From Gnetum montanum (lineage: Eukaryota > Streptophyta > Gnetopsida > Gnetales > Gnetaceae), in assembly GCA_015680685.1 (NCBI GenBank), contig MNCI01029493.1:86372-150371 (forward strand): DNA of 64,000 nucleotides. Reading direction: 5' to 3'. The first letter of the stretch is position 1, and the number at the start of each line of letters is the position of its first letter. Below are positions 22,866-34,535 of this stretch, piece by piece. The notes under the pieces are model-generated. The model did not search any database and was not told the DNA's origin. It saw only the letters and a program-made list of their open reading frames with translations. A program made the translations under genes and the position numbers.

Positions 22866-23232
22866 GCTTCAAGTTTCAAGTTAAAAAATAAAAATAAAAA
22901 TAAAAATATGCATAGATAAATTGACAATTGTGATGTGTTATCGAAAGAAGTTATGAGTTTGAGTTGCATGTGATTTATTATTATTATTATTGGTGATATC
23001 AACTCTCCCATGCTACCTCAAGGCCATGATGTGTACAAGCTAAAGTTAGGTTGCTTCAAGTTTTAGGTTAAAAAATAAGAATAAAAATAAGCATAGGCAT
23101 AGACAAACTAAAAATTGTGATGTGTCATGGAAAGAAATTATGAGTTTGAGTTACATGTGATACATTGTTATTGTTATTGTTGATAACAACTCTTCCATAT
23201 CAAGATGGGGCCATGATGTGTACAAGCTAAAA
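22866..23232. repeat. 187-bp tandem duplication across the left end of E5
   Basis: Units start at 22866 and 23053 (period 187). Each contains GCTTCAAGTTT, an AAATAAAAATA stretch, TTATGAGTTTGAGTT, a TTATT run, a TCAACTCTCCC-like block and CCATGATGTGTACAAGCTAAA. Only the last part of each unit corresponds to the beginning of E5's other LTR (45526), so the duplication spans the element boundary and postdates insertion. Confidence 0.75.
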
Positions 23233-23749
23233 GAAGATCAATAAAAAAAATCCTTTACCTTAGAGATTAGTTTAAGAATTGTACATAAAAAGTTAGGACA
23301 ACCATACTAATATTTTGCAAATCACACATCCCTTACCTATCCTTGAATTATCAATTTTGAATCTTGAATGGCTTATTTTGTGTGCCACCATTTCTATCCC
23401 TTGTCATGAATGTATAAGAGAGAATGACAAAGGACTACTTATCTCAATGCTTGTTCCCTAATATATTAAAAACCAAAGTATTATATTAAAGAAATCGCAT
23501 CTAGAGGCTCAATGTTCATTTGTAGTTCAAAGTCTTTGAATATTTTGTATAGAAGTGAGAAGTCTTCACATATTCAATATAGAAGTGAGAAATGGCCCCC
23601 CCAGAAAATACAATTTTATAAGTTGGCATTGGTATGAGACTATTATTTTATATTGGCTCTTCCAATATTGACCATGAAATATGCCTTTAACTGTGAATAA
23701 ATAAGCTATGCAAGAATTTTACCAGAAATTTAACATCGTAGCGGATGAT

Positions 23750-23789
23750 NNNNNNNNNNNNNNNNNNNNNNNNNNNNNNNNNNNNNNNN
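23750..23789. other. Assembly gap in E5 5' LTR
   Basis: A run of 40 Ns. The corresponding part of the other LTR copy begins after 45999. Confidence 1.
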
Positions 23790-24170
23790 AATTACTCAAC
23801 ATTTTCTCTAAAAACAACTCCTCTCATTAAATCAATCATAGCTCGCTTCACCTCATGTCTGTTATACTTGGGAAAAAACAAAAAAGCATACTCCTGATCA
23901 CTGTCACTAGATTTAACCATTTCCATAGCAATTTGAAGCTCATTCCCCAACTACAATTACCCTATAAAGTATGTCTTTCTATAAAGGTCTAAATTTTTCA
24001 TTTGGTGATAAATTGAAATATGTTTGGCTTTGAGCAGAAGAGGTTGATTTTTCAGTCCATATGACTTATCTTAAATCAAGAGAACAATAAATGTGGAAGA
24101 ATCAAGAGTTCAAGTTTGAATGTTTGAACAAATTTTGCTAGATTGCATGCATAAAATTCTATAGGATTAT

Positions 24171-25050
24171 TGATGAGTTGTGATTTGATGGGCCCTAACA
24201 TTGGATACGTGACGTTGGAGTCTTGACATTATGTACTCGATGTCGAGGATAATAAGCAATGTCAGATACTTGACATCACCTCATCTAGACCTCACCTATA
24301 AATACTGCACTTGGGCCTCCAGATGAGGGGCTAGCTTAGAAGGTAGTAGTAAATAGTTTCAGTTTTTAGTTTCTTCTTTTCAATCTATTGTTCCCAGTGC
24401 ATGCTCACAGTGTGATGTTTGTAATCATATGGCACCTTTGTTCAAGTGTGACATACTTGGACACATTACATGACTAGCAATAAAGATTGAGATTACTTCT
24501 ATCATTATAGCATTCACTTAACTTAAGATTGCTATTTTAATTATTTAATGCTTTCTTTAGTTAACCATTTCCATTTATTATTATTTACTATTCTTGTTAT
24601 TAAGTGGAATGTGTACACCTTAATCACAAGTGGTTAAGTATAGATACTTGGTCGCTAGAGGTGTATCGTTTGACGTGCCTAGTGACATACACTTGGTAAA
24701 CCCAGAAGTAGCTCCACGAAGTCCAAGAGGTGTATAGATTGTTAAGAGTAGATACCATTGCCATAGGCTAATTTAGACTTATTTTTTCATTATTCATTAG
24801 TTAATCAATTTATCTCTTTCTGTCATCAGGAGTAGCATAGTATAGAATTAGGAAACACATCATATGCCTTGCTTTGAACTAAACCATATGTGACAAAGTT
24901 ACCACTAGTCCAAGTGGGAAGACAACAAACTATGATCAAGGCATAATGATCTATATGCTACAACTAGTTCCATCCATGGAATTTGACCAAATTGCATGTG
25001 AACACTTGTAATTTGTATGGTTGAGTGTAGGGGTACCTCGCCACTCATCA
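24171..25050 (+). repeat. E2 5' LTR
   Basis: 880 bp. The hexamer array spans 24197-24277, the TATA box TATAAATA is at 24297-24304, and AATAAA at 24479-24484 lies in a block (AATAAAGATTGAGATTACTT) conserved in the family's LTRs. The end GGTACCTCGCCACTCATCA is the reverse of the E1 and E4 LTR starts. Confidence 0.92.
24197..24277. repeat. 14-bp phased hexamer array, E2 5' LTR
   Basis: Hexamers begin at 24197 AACATT, 24211 GACGTT, 24225 GACATT, 24239 GATGTC, 24258 AATGTC and 24272 GACATC (steps 14, 14, 14, 19, 14). In the first the second and third bases fit only loosely; the other five fit RWYRWY. The distance to the TATA box is 19 bp. The step order matches the 3' LTR and E4. Confidence 0.82.
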
Positions 25051-25051
25051 T

Positions 25052-25069
25052 TGGCTTTGTTGCTAGGGA
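25052..25069 (+). other. E2 primer-binding site
   Basis: TGGCTTTGTTGCTAGGGA lies one base after the LTR. It is a decayed version of the tRNA-Asp-type site seen in E1. Confidence 0.6.
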
Positions 25070-25175
25070 TGGTGCTAGATATCTAGATTAGTTATATTAT
25101 ATAGGATTTTTGTAAAGGAATTAACAATATATCTTTTAGAATCCATTGATTCACACACACCATAAACCATGAACA

Positions 25176-27691
25176 ATGTCTCTCTCACAAAAAAATGACA
25201 ATGTGTTGTATAGTGAACACATTCATTGGAGAAATAATGAGATATGTGATGAAGAAGATTGAAGTGATCAACCTTATTCAGTGGTTTCTTATGATTATGA
25301 CCACCATGATGACACTTAAAGGCTATGTTCACCTAAGCTAGATAGTCTTAGAAGAAATGATGTAGGTCTTGAACTAAGGGAGGCATTGAGGCCTAGGACC
25401 TCCTATAAACTTAGAAAAGATATATCAAGGGACCCTGAGGAACACTATAGAAGCCATGGTGATTCTTCCAATTCCTCATCTTCTTCTTCTCCTTCAACAT
25501 CTAGTTTTGATGAAGATGAATGTAGTTGTAGAGATAGAGCTCCACTAAAGGATCAGACTAAAAATTGGAATCAAACCCATGGGAAAAGTCAAATAGGACA
25601 CCATGAACATAGAAATTTCCCTTGTGATCTATTTGATGATGATGAACCCTTGATGGCAACTAAGAGCCTAATGCATATCATAGAGGCCATTAAGATATCT
25701 TACACACATTGCAAAAAGAGTTGACTACCTAAGCTTGACATGAATAATATTCCAAAATTTGTAGGAGGCTATGATTTAGATTCGCAACATCATTTACAAG
25801 CCTTCCATGATGCCTGTGATTTCTACAACATTGATAGTGAATGGCAAAAGCTTAAGCTCTTTCCTAGGACACTAATTGATAAAGCCAAAGTGTGGTATTG
25901 ATCATTGAAATCAAACTCCTTTCGACAATGGTCTACAATGCTAGAAATTTTCAACGAATGATACCAAACTTATAAAAGAGTGTCCAATATGAGGAGACAA
26001 ATCCAAAAATGGAAACAAGAACAACACAAACCCTTAGACATGGCCTGAGATAGATATTATGCCTTGCTAAATAAATGCCTAGGTAATGGTTTCTTTGAGG
26101 AAGAGTGACTTTACCACATCATAGATGGGATTTGTTTTGAAAAAAGGGAAACCCTTGGGGATGTATGCCCTAGGGGAATTGTATGAGCTCCAAGCCCATT
26201 AGANATATGCCCTAGGGGAATTGTATGAGCTCCAAGCCCATTAGATCAAAGAGCTCATAAAGTGTATGGCCAAAGAAGAAGGAGAAATGTGTAAATGGGA
26301 GAATGTCGAAAAACATCAATGGGATCCAACTCTTTAATTGAAGGAGGTCCAAATTTATTGTAAGGAAAATGAAACTACCTTTTATAAGGTGATCACACAA
26401 TAAACTTTACTGATAAAGGAATCTTTGGATGAATTAGAAGAAAAGTTTAATAAGATGTCCAAATGGATAAATGACAATGTTACAACTCTTGTTGAGATGG
26501 TCATGGAGAAGCTCATGCAACACAAGCTAGGTGATCATAATCAATAGAGGGTACAAAACCAAGAAATAGCTAGGAACACTTTTTAGCAGTCGAGAAAAGT
26601 GGTTGATGAAAGTGAGGCTAAATACTTCACCACCAACAAAGATGGTGGATGTGACCTATGCATATATGATCATTCAAAGGGCCAATGCCCCATGTTGTTA
26701 CATCTACATGAGTATTGGGCAGGTGCCTTAAATTTGAAATTTGTGCAAAATCACATGCCCAGGAGATTTTCTCTCCCACAAGGTAATTATAAGACAATCC
26801 CACAATCGAGCATACCATCCTAGCGAGACTTATTACTAGCCTCAACATCCTCAACCATAGTGGCAACTACCATAGTCGTGGGGGAGGCCGCCACCAAATT
26901 AGCCATATCCATCAAAAACACATAGCTATTATGTTTAACACCCTGTTTCTCCAACCAATTTGGCATCCTCCACTTCAAATTGTCCCTACGACTCTCTCGA
27001 GTATCATCAATACATGACATCCCCTCAAGGATCACCACCTCAAATTTCTTATCATTTAACTTACCCTCAATATTCTCATCATCCATCTCCTTATACGCCA
27101 TCACCAGTAACTTAGGAAGGTTTTGCACCACAATATCAACAAACGAGTGCCACTTGTGATGCAAATGTGCAAAGAAACATTAACACTATTGGATCCCAAC
27201 CATAATGCTAGAAACATCCCTTCTGGAGGAAGGACCATAAGCCAAGGAAAACTATGCATGGACCCACCACATCATTTGAGCTAGCATAAGGCCAATTTAG
27301 TGTATGACCTTCCCTATCTCAACCAACATCCTCCAACCATACACAAGGACCACCATCCATTAATACTCCAATCCCACAGCAAACCAATGAATCTACAAAT
27401 GTGGGGATACACATGAATCCATGCATACCATCTCATGCTCAAGGATATAACCATGGGTCAATCATCCATAATATTAATACACCTCATATCCTAACTCACC
27501 ATACATATAACAATTAGGTGTATGACCAAAAATTTTTCTACCCAGCCACCACACCACCAATAAACACCTAGTGGCTGGGGCATGCAGTGTTTCCAACATC
27601 TCATACATACATGGATCCTCTTCATCCACTTATTAATCCTAGCTACGACAAAATGTTTAGTTGTGGGGGTTACCCCCATTCTATTCTTTAG
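25176..27691 (+). pseudogene. E2 gag
   Basis: Starts MSLSQKND at 25176. A Ser-rich and Asp/Glu-rich stretch (about 25480-25530) is followed by the gag domain (25725-26180: LPKLDMNNIPKFVGGYDLDS, then KVWY, MRRQIQKWKQEQHKPLDMA), an acidic helical linker, a C-X2-C-X3-H-X4-C knuckle at 26650-26688 (CDLCIYDHSKGQC) and a low-complexity tail. The tail ends INPSYDKMFSCGGYPHSIL with a stop at 27689-27691. In-frame stops (for example after THCKKS at 25724) and frameshifts make it a pseudogene. The product would be the structural particle protein. The tail composition, rich in Pro, Ser and His, is shared with E1 and E4. Confidence 0.8.
26163..26245. repeat. 41-bp duplication around a single N
   Basis: The sequence left of the N at 26204 is repeated exactly to its right (26205-26245). 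Probably unmerged overlapping contigs. Confidence 0.7.
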
Positions 27692-28996
27692 GATTTTTAA
27701 GTGCTTTTTATCTTTTTGTTTTACAATTTTTTATCATTTTCCTATTCTTTCTACTTTTTGTAGTTGTTGTTTCAATTTTCCTTGTATGTAATCTCACTAT
27801 TGATCATGTTGCCCATTGAGGTGAGGTTTTTTCTCTATGTTGTTGAGTCACAAGGGATTGATTATTTGGGCATTGAAACTATGACATCCATTCATCCATT
27901 CCATTAATAAGAGGTTCTTACTCTAGTCATAATGGTAATATTTTTCATCATCCAATTTCTAAATAACTTCATAATCATTGTGTCTAGATGAAAGAGTGTA
28001 GAAACAAGACAAAATGTAAAGGGTGTGACATCAAGGGGACTTGTGGATTCTCTTTGGCTACTTCTATATGTTCTATTATGTTGATGAGGTTGAAACCATA
28101 TGCTTGTAGATCTAATGAAAATTGGGAGTAAGAGCAACTTTACGCAACATTGAATAAACTTATGTGGATCCTACTAGGAAGACATGTACCCATGCTTAAA
28201 GGTTGGAAACTTCTTAGAACCATCAATAATAATAATTTTGCCATAATAACGCTCCTCCTTTAGACAAAATGCCAAGTGATGTTACTCCTTGCAACTTTGA
28301 TGGTCTTATGGTTGTCTATTGATGGGATGAAATGATGCAATGTCACTGAAAGGTGGTTTGGACTTTGTTTAAATATTTGAAAGAAGGACACATGGTTATT
28401 TAACCATTAATAACACACAAGGTTTCATTATGACCATGGTACGACACCTCATGTCTTGATTTTTACGATCCCTTCTTCGATCCATCCCATCTTGTTGTCT
28501 GAATATTCATAACTTGTGGTTTTGTGTAACATGAAGTAATTATCTCAATTTGGTGGTTTTAACATGTGTGTTTTGTTTCATAGGTATGTGTTGCATTCAA
28601 CTCCTCTAGTGCCTATGGACATTTTAGGCATGATTACACAAGGGCATCATAGGCGAAAGCCTACTTTGGGGAGGACCCACTTGTGTAACTTTTGTGATTT
28701 ATACTTGTTTAACATGACCACATCATTTTGCATCTTCCATGCACTCCAATTGTTATATTTTATTGTTTCCATTATCATGAACATTTTTTGTCCCACAATC
28801 AAGCTTTCAATGCCATTTTTCTTGCTCATTCTCATACTTTTACCATTGATGACTTCACCTTATCCTATTTTTGATGCCTCTAATTAATTTTTCCACTTAC
28901 CGAAACTACAAAATTTAACTTTCAACCTTCCAGTTAAACTTAGAACTTCACTTTGCATATCATTTGGCCCCATAAAAATCAAAATTTTTGGACCTC
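27692..28996 (+). other. E2 long non-coding interior with conserved blocks
   Basis: There are no long frames, but several segments match E3 and E4 at the same relative place. One is the block with ACTTTGGGGAGGACCCACTT near 28664-28683. Another is TTAATAACACACAAGGTTTC followed by ATTATGACCATGGTACGA near 28405-28445, where a possible 5' splice site (ATG|GTAAGG in E3) lies. Confidence 0.55.
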
Positions 28997-29039
28997 AATG
29001 TCGTGTACCTGATGTCAGGTTTGGAAAAAGGTATATATA
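28997..29039 (+). promoter_or_regulatory. Internal promoter-like site upstream of ORF2 in E2
   Basis: Two hexamers, AATGTC (28997-29002) and GATGTC (29011-29016), are exactly 14 bp apart and are followed 15 bp later by TATATATA (29032-29039). This repeats the LTR arrangement of array plus TATA box about 590 bp before the ORF2 start codon. E4 has the same arrangement. Confidence 0.6.
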
Positions 29040-29628
29040 GTGGACCCCCTGGCAACATGAACTTCATATCTCTCATTTGTTACTAGGGAAGTTGTTACAA
29101 TTTTTTTCTCGCAACTTGGAGCTTTACACCTCCATCTTTCACTTGCGATATCTAGCTCTCTAACACTCCAATGTTCATACCATTGGAATCTATCTAAACT
29201 CAAAGTGTTCAACATAGTGGAGGGCGGGGGGGTGTGGTGGGGGAGGGTTGGAAAGGAGGAGGATGCATGTGTGCAAACCTTGTGCCGATTTGTTAAAATT
29301 TGCTATTGCCTAGAAGGTATCATAAGGGTAAGGATGTTAAAAACCTTAGGGATTATAATGCAAAATCATTGATGATAATGCTAGATGTCTAATTTTGATA
29401 ACCCTTGGACTTATAACTATGATTTTAATCCACATATAATGAAAAAGGAACTTGTTGCGATGGGTTGTAAAAATAGTTAGACACTTCTTAGGGGATTTTT
29501 CTTGAAAATTTTCCTAACCCTAAAAGAATATGCATTATGAGCTCAATGAACTAAGGATATGAGTAAGGTATAAATTGATTAATGATAATAAACATAACCT
29601 TGGTAACATATGGTTATTTTTATTGCAA

Positions 29629-32337
29629 ATGGCCCCAAAAAGAGTTGCTCAAGGTGAAAGAAAGCTACTAAGCGTCCATGTAGTCACCATAGCTAGTAAG
29701 GAGAACATTAGGACCATGCTAACTAGGAGGTCTAGTCTTTTAGTATCCATCAAGAGGCCCTTGCTACTAGGCAATCACCCCAAGGGGAGGCAATAGAAGT
29801 ATCAACTCCTGAATAGGGATAATGTCTCATGTTGCCCCTTGACTACCTTGCTACCATCTTGGAAAAGTCCACATTGTCCTTGGTCATTGTGGAAATGAAC
29901 TTCAACATATTCGTGAAATTTGCCCCAAAAGTGATGTGGACGCAACTCAAAGCATCCCCACTATGGCCAATCCTATTAGATAGTAGTGAATTGTACCTAG
30001 GGAAATTTTATCAATTTTGGCACAATAAGGACGAGGGTACCACTGTGAATATCTATGAGGTGAATGTCTCTTATGTAGTCAAAGATATAGCTACAGCTCT
30101 CAACTTTCCCAATGAAGGGGCCAAGGTTGCTCACCTATCCACCAAAATCGACCTAAAAATAAAGAGACTCTGGTTGAGGCAGGCATATAGCAAGGAAGAT
30201 AAGTCATACAATGAGATGACTTTGAAAGAGAGAACCTACTTCAAAATTGGCAAATACCACTTGTTTTTCACCAAAGGACTCAATCAAATTTCCACTTATG
30301 TGGCTAGGAGAAGTGCCATTTTAATGGAAAAATTTTAGATAACCTTTCCCAATATTATTTCATAGAGATTCAACGGTGGTTCGAAGAAACAAAGTTAGGG
30401 AGACCAACACTTCTATTTCCTTGTTTGATCAAAAAGTTATGCAAGTGCATGGGAATATTAAGATATACCAATGATATCCTTTGGAAGGCTCAGCATGCCT
30501 CCTTTGCAGAGCTCCTTAAAACCACATCACCAAGAAAAGATTCTAGTGAGGAGTAAGAAGTTGAAAAGGAGGTAGAACCAAGAACTAAAACATAACAAGA
30601 GCCTAAGGAGCGTCCATAAGCATAAACTCCACTACCACTACCACAAGATTATAGACCATCAATGAGCCACTTGCAACAAATCATTGAGATTGTCAACTAG
30701 GGGAGTAGGGATGAGGCCAATCTCTTCTAGGGTATGGAAAATGTTGTATGATCCACCATATTAGCCAATCCAACAAGAGGAGAGATTTCAATTTAGTTAG
30801 AAGGAGGGGGATCCCAATGATCATGCCAAATCTTTGGAAATGTTGCATCCTTCCAAGTTACTTTGGAAACTAGAGAAGGCACTATAGTTGTTGTGCTACA
30901 ACACAAGGATGTAGTGGGCACAATAGAGATGATCACTAATCATATCAAGGAATCATTCAATGTTCCTGTTGTGCCTCTGACTGATTTGGCAGGAACTAGA
31001 GATGCACAAATGCTAGCTAAGACTTCAATGACTCCTATGGTGCATGAGGACATGCTTGATCATTTCTTGTAGATAGGTCAAGTGATCACCACTCTGTTCG
31101 ACATCCCCAGAAATGTCACTATAGCACAGTTAGATCTCATCATCACAAAAGAAAAGTTGGTCATGGCTAAGGTTACGGAAGAACATGCAGAAACTAAGAT
31201 GCAAATATTACAAGAAGAGTTGGCTACCATGCATGCTGAACGATAAGATCCTACTCATTTTATCATACCAGATCAACTGGAATAATTTTGGGTGAAAGAG
31301 CTCACCAAGTTAGTGAAAGAGAGAGTAGTTGCAGAGCAAGAAAAGGAGATGGTGGTCTAGAATGCCTCTATTACAAATGCATGAACCCATGCATATAAAA
31401 AGGCATTGACCATCACCCAAGAAGAGAACAAGTAGCTCACTGTAGAGAATGCCTAGTTGACCATAGTGGAGAAGAACATTTTGGAAGAGAGTGTTCACCA
31501 ATTAAGAGAACGACTAGTGAGGGTCAACTAGGATATGAGTAGATTAGCTTGGGAAAATAGAATTCTCTCTATGGAGGAGGTACGCATTATTTGTCAAAAG
31601 ACAATAATCCAAATCAACATGTGGTAGAACAAGGTCAAGAAACATAAGAAGTTAAAAGAACACTTTTGTGGCCAGGTTGGCATGTATGAAGAAATTAATG
31701 AGAAGGAAATAAAGATGGCCAAGGCCCACAGTAGCTTTGTGGCAACACAAAATTCTAAATGGTAGGCCATTTTGGATAGTTGTGCCATGGTCCAACAAGC
31801 AGAAGCTAAAAGTAAGGACTTGTAGATAGAGGATTTAAAGGAATACATAGCATTGACTAACCTTAGATATGCCAACCTTGCCATGCTAATAGCAGGTTGT
31901 CCCTGAAGTGAGTTGGAGAAGCAAGTGGTGACCACCTACGCACTGTATGAGAAAGAGTTTGCAGCTTAGAAGGATGCTTTGCAAAAGTTATAAGTGGAAA
32001 ATTCAAAATTAGAAGTGGTTAAAGCTAGCTATCAAGGACAAAAAGATGTAGCCTTGAACCTAGCCCAAAGATTGACAGATTATCATGAGCTAAGGGATAA
32101 AGTTAGGGCTTTCGAGAAGGAACGATGGCAATTCACAGTTTGGTCTGTCAAGGAAAATCAAATGTTTCTGCAATTGCCATGTCCTTAGGATGTATCGATG
32201 CCAACACACATAAGCATAGCAGCCTGGATGGTGCACGACCTAAGGATGGAAGAGGAAAAATTGTAGGCCTTACTCAACCATTACAAATTCTAGTGGCCTG
32301 ATGACAAAGGGAAGTGACCAATGGAAGTACTACATGA
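29629..32337 (+). pseudogene. E2 ORF2: coiled-coil protein of unknown function
   Basis: Starts MAPKRVAQGE; it ends at a TGA (32335-32337) shared in context with E4. The N-terminal part (about 29830-30480) is globular, with ELYLGKFYQFWHNKDEGTTV, VKDIATALNFPNEGA and ISTYVARRSAILM. It loosely recalls the ORF1-like or 'putative plant transposon protein' domain of Athila-type elements (inference). A Pro-rich linker follows, then a long coiled coil (about 30860-32200) rich in Glu, Lys and Leu, with IKESFNVPVVP, NLRYANLAMLIA and NSKLEVVKASYQGQKD shared with E4. No catalytic motif, signal peptide or membrane segment was seen. It occupies the env-like position. Many TAG stops disrupt it. The preceding TATTGCAA|ATG is a decayed splice acceptor. 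Its role is unknown. Confidence 0.7.
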
Positions 32338-32530
32338 GCCTCCCATTTTTATTTTGTTTTATCTTATTTTGTAATAATGTGTCCCATTTTGGTACTACAC
32401 CACTACGGCATGTAAAGAGTCAATTATTTCATCCATTGTTTGAGTTAGTCAATAATCCCATACCTACCCAATATTTTCTAAAGCACTTATTCCTCATTTT
32501 TATTTAACTTAAGGATGAGCTTTAATTTAG

Positions 32531-32541
32531 TCATGGGGATA
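32531..32541 (+). other. E2 polypurine tract
   Basis: TCATGGGGATA directly precedes the 3' LTR and corresponds to the CGTGGGGGTA tracts of E1 and E4. Confidence 0.7.
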
Positions 32542-33408
32542 TGATGAGTTGTGATTTGAAGGGCCTTGACATCAAATATGTGATGTCGAAGTCCTGAGAT
32601 CATGTACCTAATGTCAGGGCTAATAAGCAATGTCATATACTTGACATTGTCTCATTTGGACCTCACCTATAAATACTGCACTTGGGCCTCATTTGGCGAG
32701 GTAGTAGTAAATAGTGTTAGTTTTTAGTTTCTTCTTTTTGGTCCATTGTTCCTAGTGCATGCCCACAATGTGATGTTTGTAATCGTACAACATCTTTGTT
32801 CAAATGTGACGTACTTGGACACGTTACATGACTAGCAATAAAGATTGAGATTACTTCCATCATTGCAACATCCACTTAGCTTAATATTGTTGTTTTAATT
32901 ATTTAATGCTTTCTTTAGTTAAAAATTTCCATTTATTGTTGTTTATTATTCCTATTATTAAGTGGAATGTATACACCTTAATCACAAGCATTTAAGTATA
33001 GATATTTGTTAATTAGAGGTGTATCGTTTAACATGCCTAGTCATGTACACTTGGTAAACCAAGAAGTAGCTCCATAAGGTCCAAGACATGTATAGACGGT
33101 TAAGAGTGGATACCATCGCCATAGGCTAATTTAGACTTGTTTTTTCATTATTCATTAGTTACTCAATTTATCACTTTTTGTCATCAGGAATAGCATAGTA
33201 TAGAATTAGGAACCACATCATATGCCTCGCTTTGGGCTAAACCATTCATAACAAACCTACCACTAGTCCAAATGGAAAGATAGTGAACTGTGATCAAGGC
33301 ATAATGATCTAGATGCTACAACTAGTTGCATCTACAGAATTCAACCAAATTGCATGTGAACGCTTGTAATTAATATGGTTGAGTGTAGGGGTACCTCACC
33401 ACTCATCA
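32542..33408 (+). repeat. E2 3' LTR
   Basis: 867 bp. Hexamers begin at 32568, 32582, 32596, 32610, 32629 and 32643 (steps 14, 14, 14, 19, 14), and the TATA box is at 32668-32675, exactly as in the 5' LTR. It ends TCATCA. Confidence 0.92.
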
Positions 33409-34535
33409 ATTATCCTCAACTCTGAAACTTTGCTACTAATTCTTTTGACTATAGCTATAAGAAAACTTATTTCACCTAAACTTATTCTAATTATATAGAA
33501 TAAATAATCAATTTATAAAAAAAATAATTAACAGGTTTTGTTACTAATGAACATGAGAACCTCATCATCCATAATAATCTTCTTTGCAAAATACTAACGA
33601 GTGAGTACTTTTATTTGAAACATCTTACTAGTTTATCTCATTTGCTCAACTTTAAAAAAAACACAAATATGAGAACATATGTAGATGATGATGTACAATT
33701 ACTACAAAAAACACAAATTACATGGTCACCATATGTTGAGCACTTTTCAGGATAGTATAAATATCTTAACAATTTATTAAGCTCATACGGAACTGTACTT
33801 TATGGAAAATAAAAATAAAATAAAATAAAATAAATTTTTTTTCCTACAATCTTTTATTCATCATTGCTTTGTTGCGAGGATTAAATTTGGATAATAGTTG
33901 AACTGTGTGATGTCAAGGCTACTTGGAGTCCAAGCTACTTCAGTGATGATCATGCCATCATGGTTGTAGCCTTTTTCTTTGATCTTGTAGTTTTACTTCT
34001 GAACATCCCAACAACTTTCACTATGCATGAGAATACAGGAAAATGCCTAAGTCTAGATGTTATTGTTGTGTAAATTGGCAAGGGCATTATAGTCTTCTCT
34101 GACATTTATTGCAACAAACTTATACACATGCTGGTGGTTTTATCTAGGATCATATCCGAAAGTCCTCTTCAAGAGAGCTTGTTTAGAAGTACTTTTACAA
34201 TAGCCTACTTGCCTTGTGTGTATTGTAAAATGTAGGACTTGAGAAAGTTTTTCCATTAAAAGTCACCATGGCTAGGACATGATCTTGAGTTTCTAGTATG
34301 TAGAAGTATGATGGCAAGTTGAAGTAGATCCCCTAAGCCAGCTCTTGTAGTCAATAACAAATGATATACACAAAAATTAAAAAAACAAAAGAAAGGAAAA
34401 GAGAAGAAGAGCCTCACGCTTAGAGATTGGCTCATGAGACATGTACATGTTTGGATATGCAAAATACTACATAAATTATTCCCTCACTATCCAAACCCCA
34501 AGAAATTATATATATATATATATATAACATCTAAA

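Larger units (their letters stand above)
24171..33408 (+). mobile_element. E2: complete non-autonomous LTR retroelement, plus strand
   Basis: LTRs 24171-25050 and 32542-33408 start TGATGAG and end TCATCA. The target-site duplication is ATTAT (24166-24170 and 33409-33413). The uninterrupted target survives in E5's other LTR at 46585-46589. The internal 7.5 kb holds a primer site, gag (25176-27691), about 1.9 kb without long frames, an internal promoter-like site, and ORF2 (29629-32337), then a purine tract. No protease, RT, RNase H or integrase was found on either strand. This is the most complete family member in the window and the best reference copy. Confidence 0.93.

Noticed and set aside
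28564-28887. 107-codon plus frame in E2 with hydrophobic residues as a membrane protein
   Set aside because: It lies on the conserved non-coding block; E3 and E4 do not maintain the frame.
29216-29250. G-rich stretch in the ORF2 leader of E2 as a G-quadruplex
   Set aside because: The equivalent parts of E3 and E4 do not keep the G runs, so it is probably a local feature.
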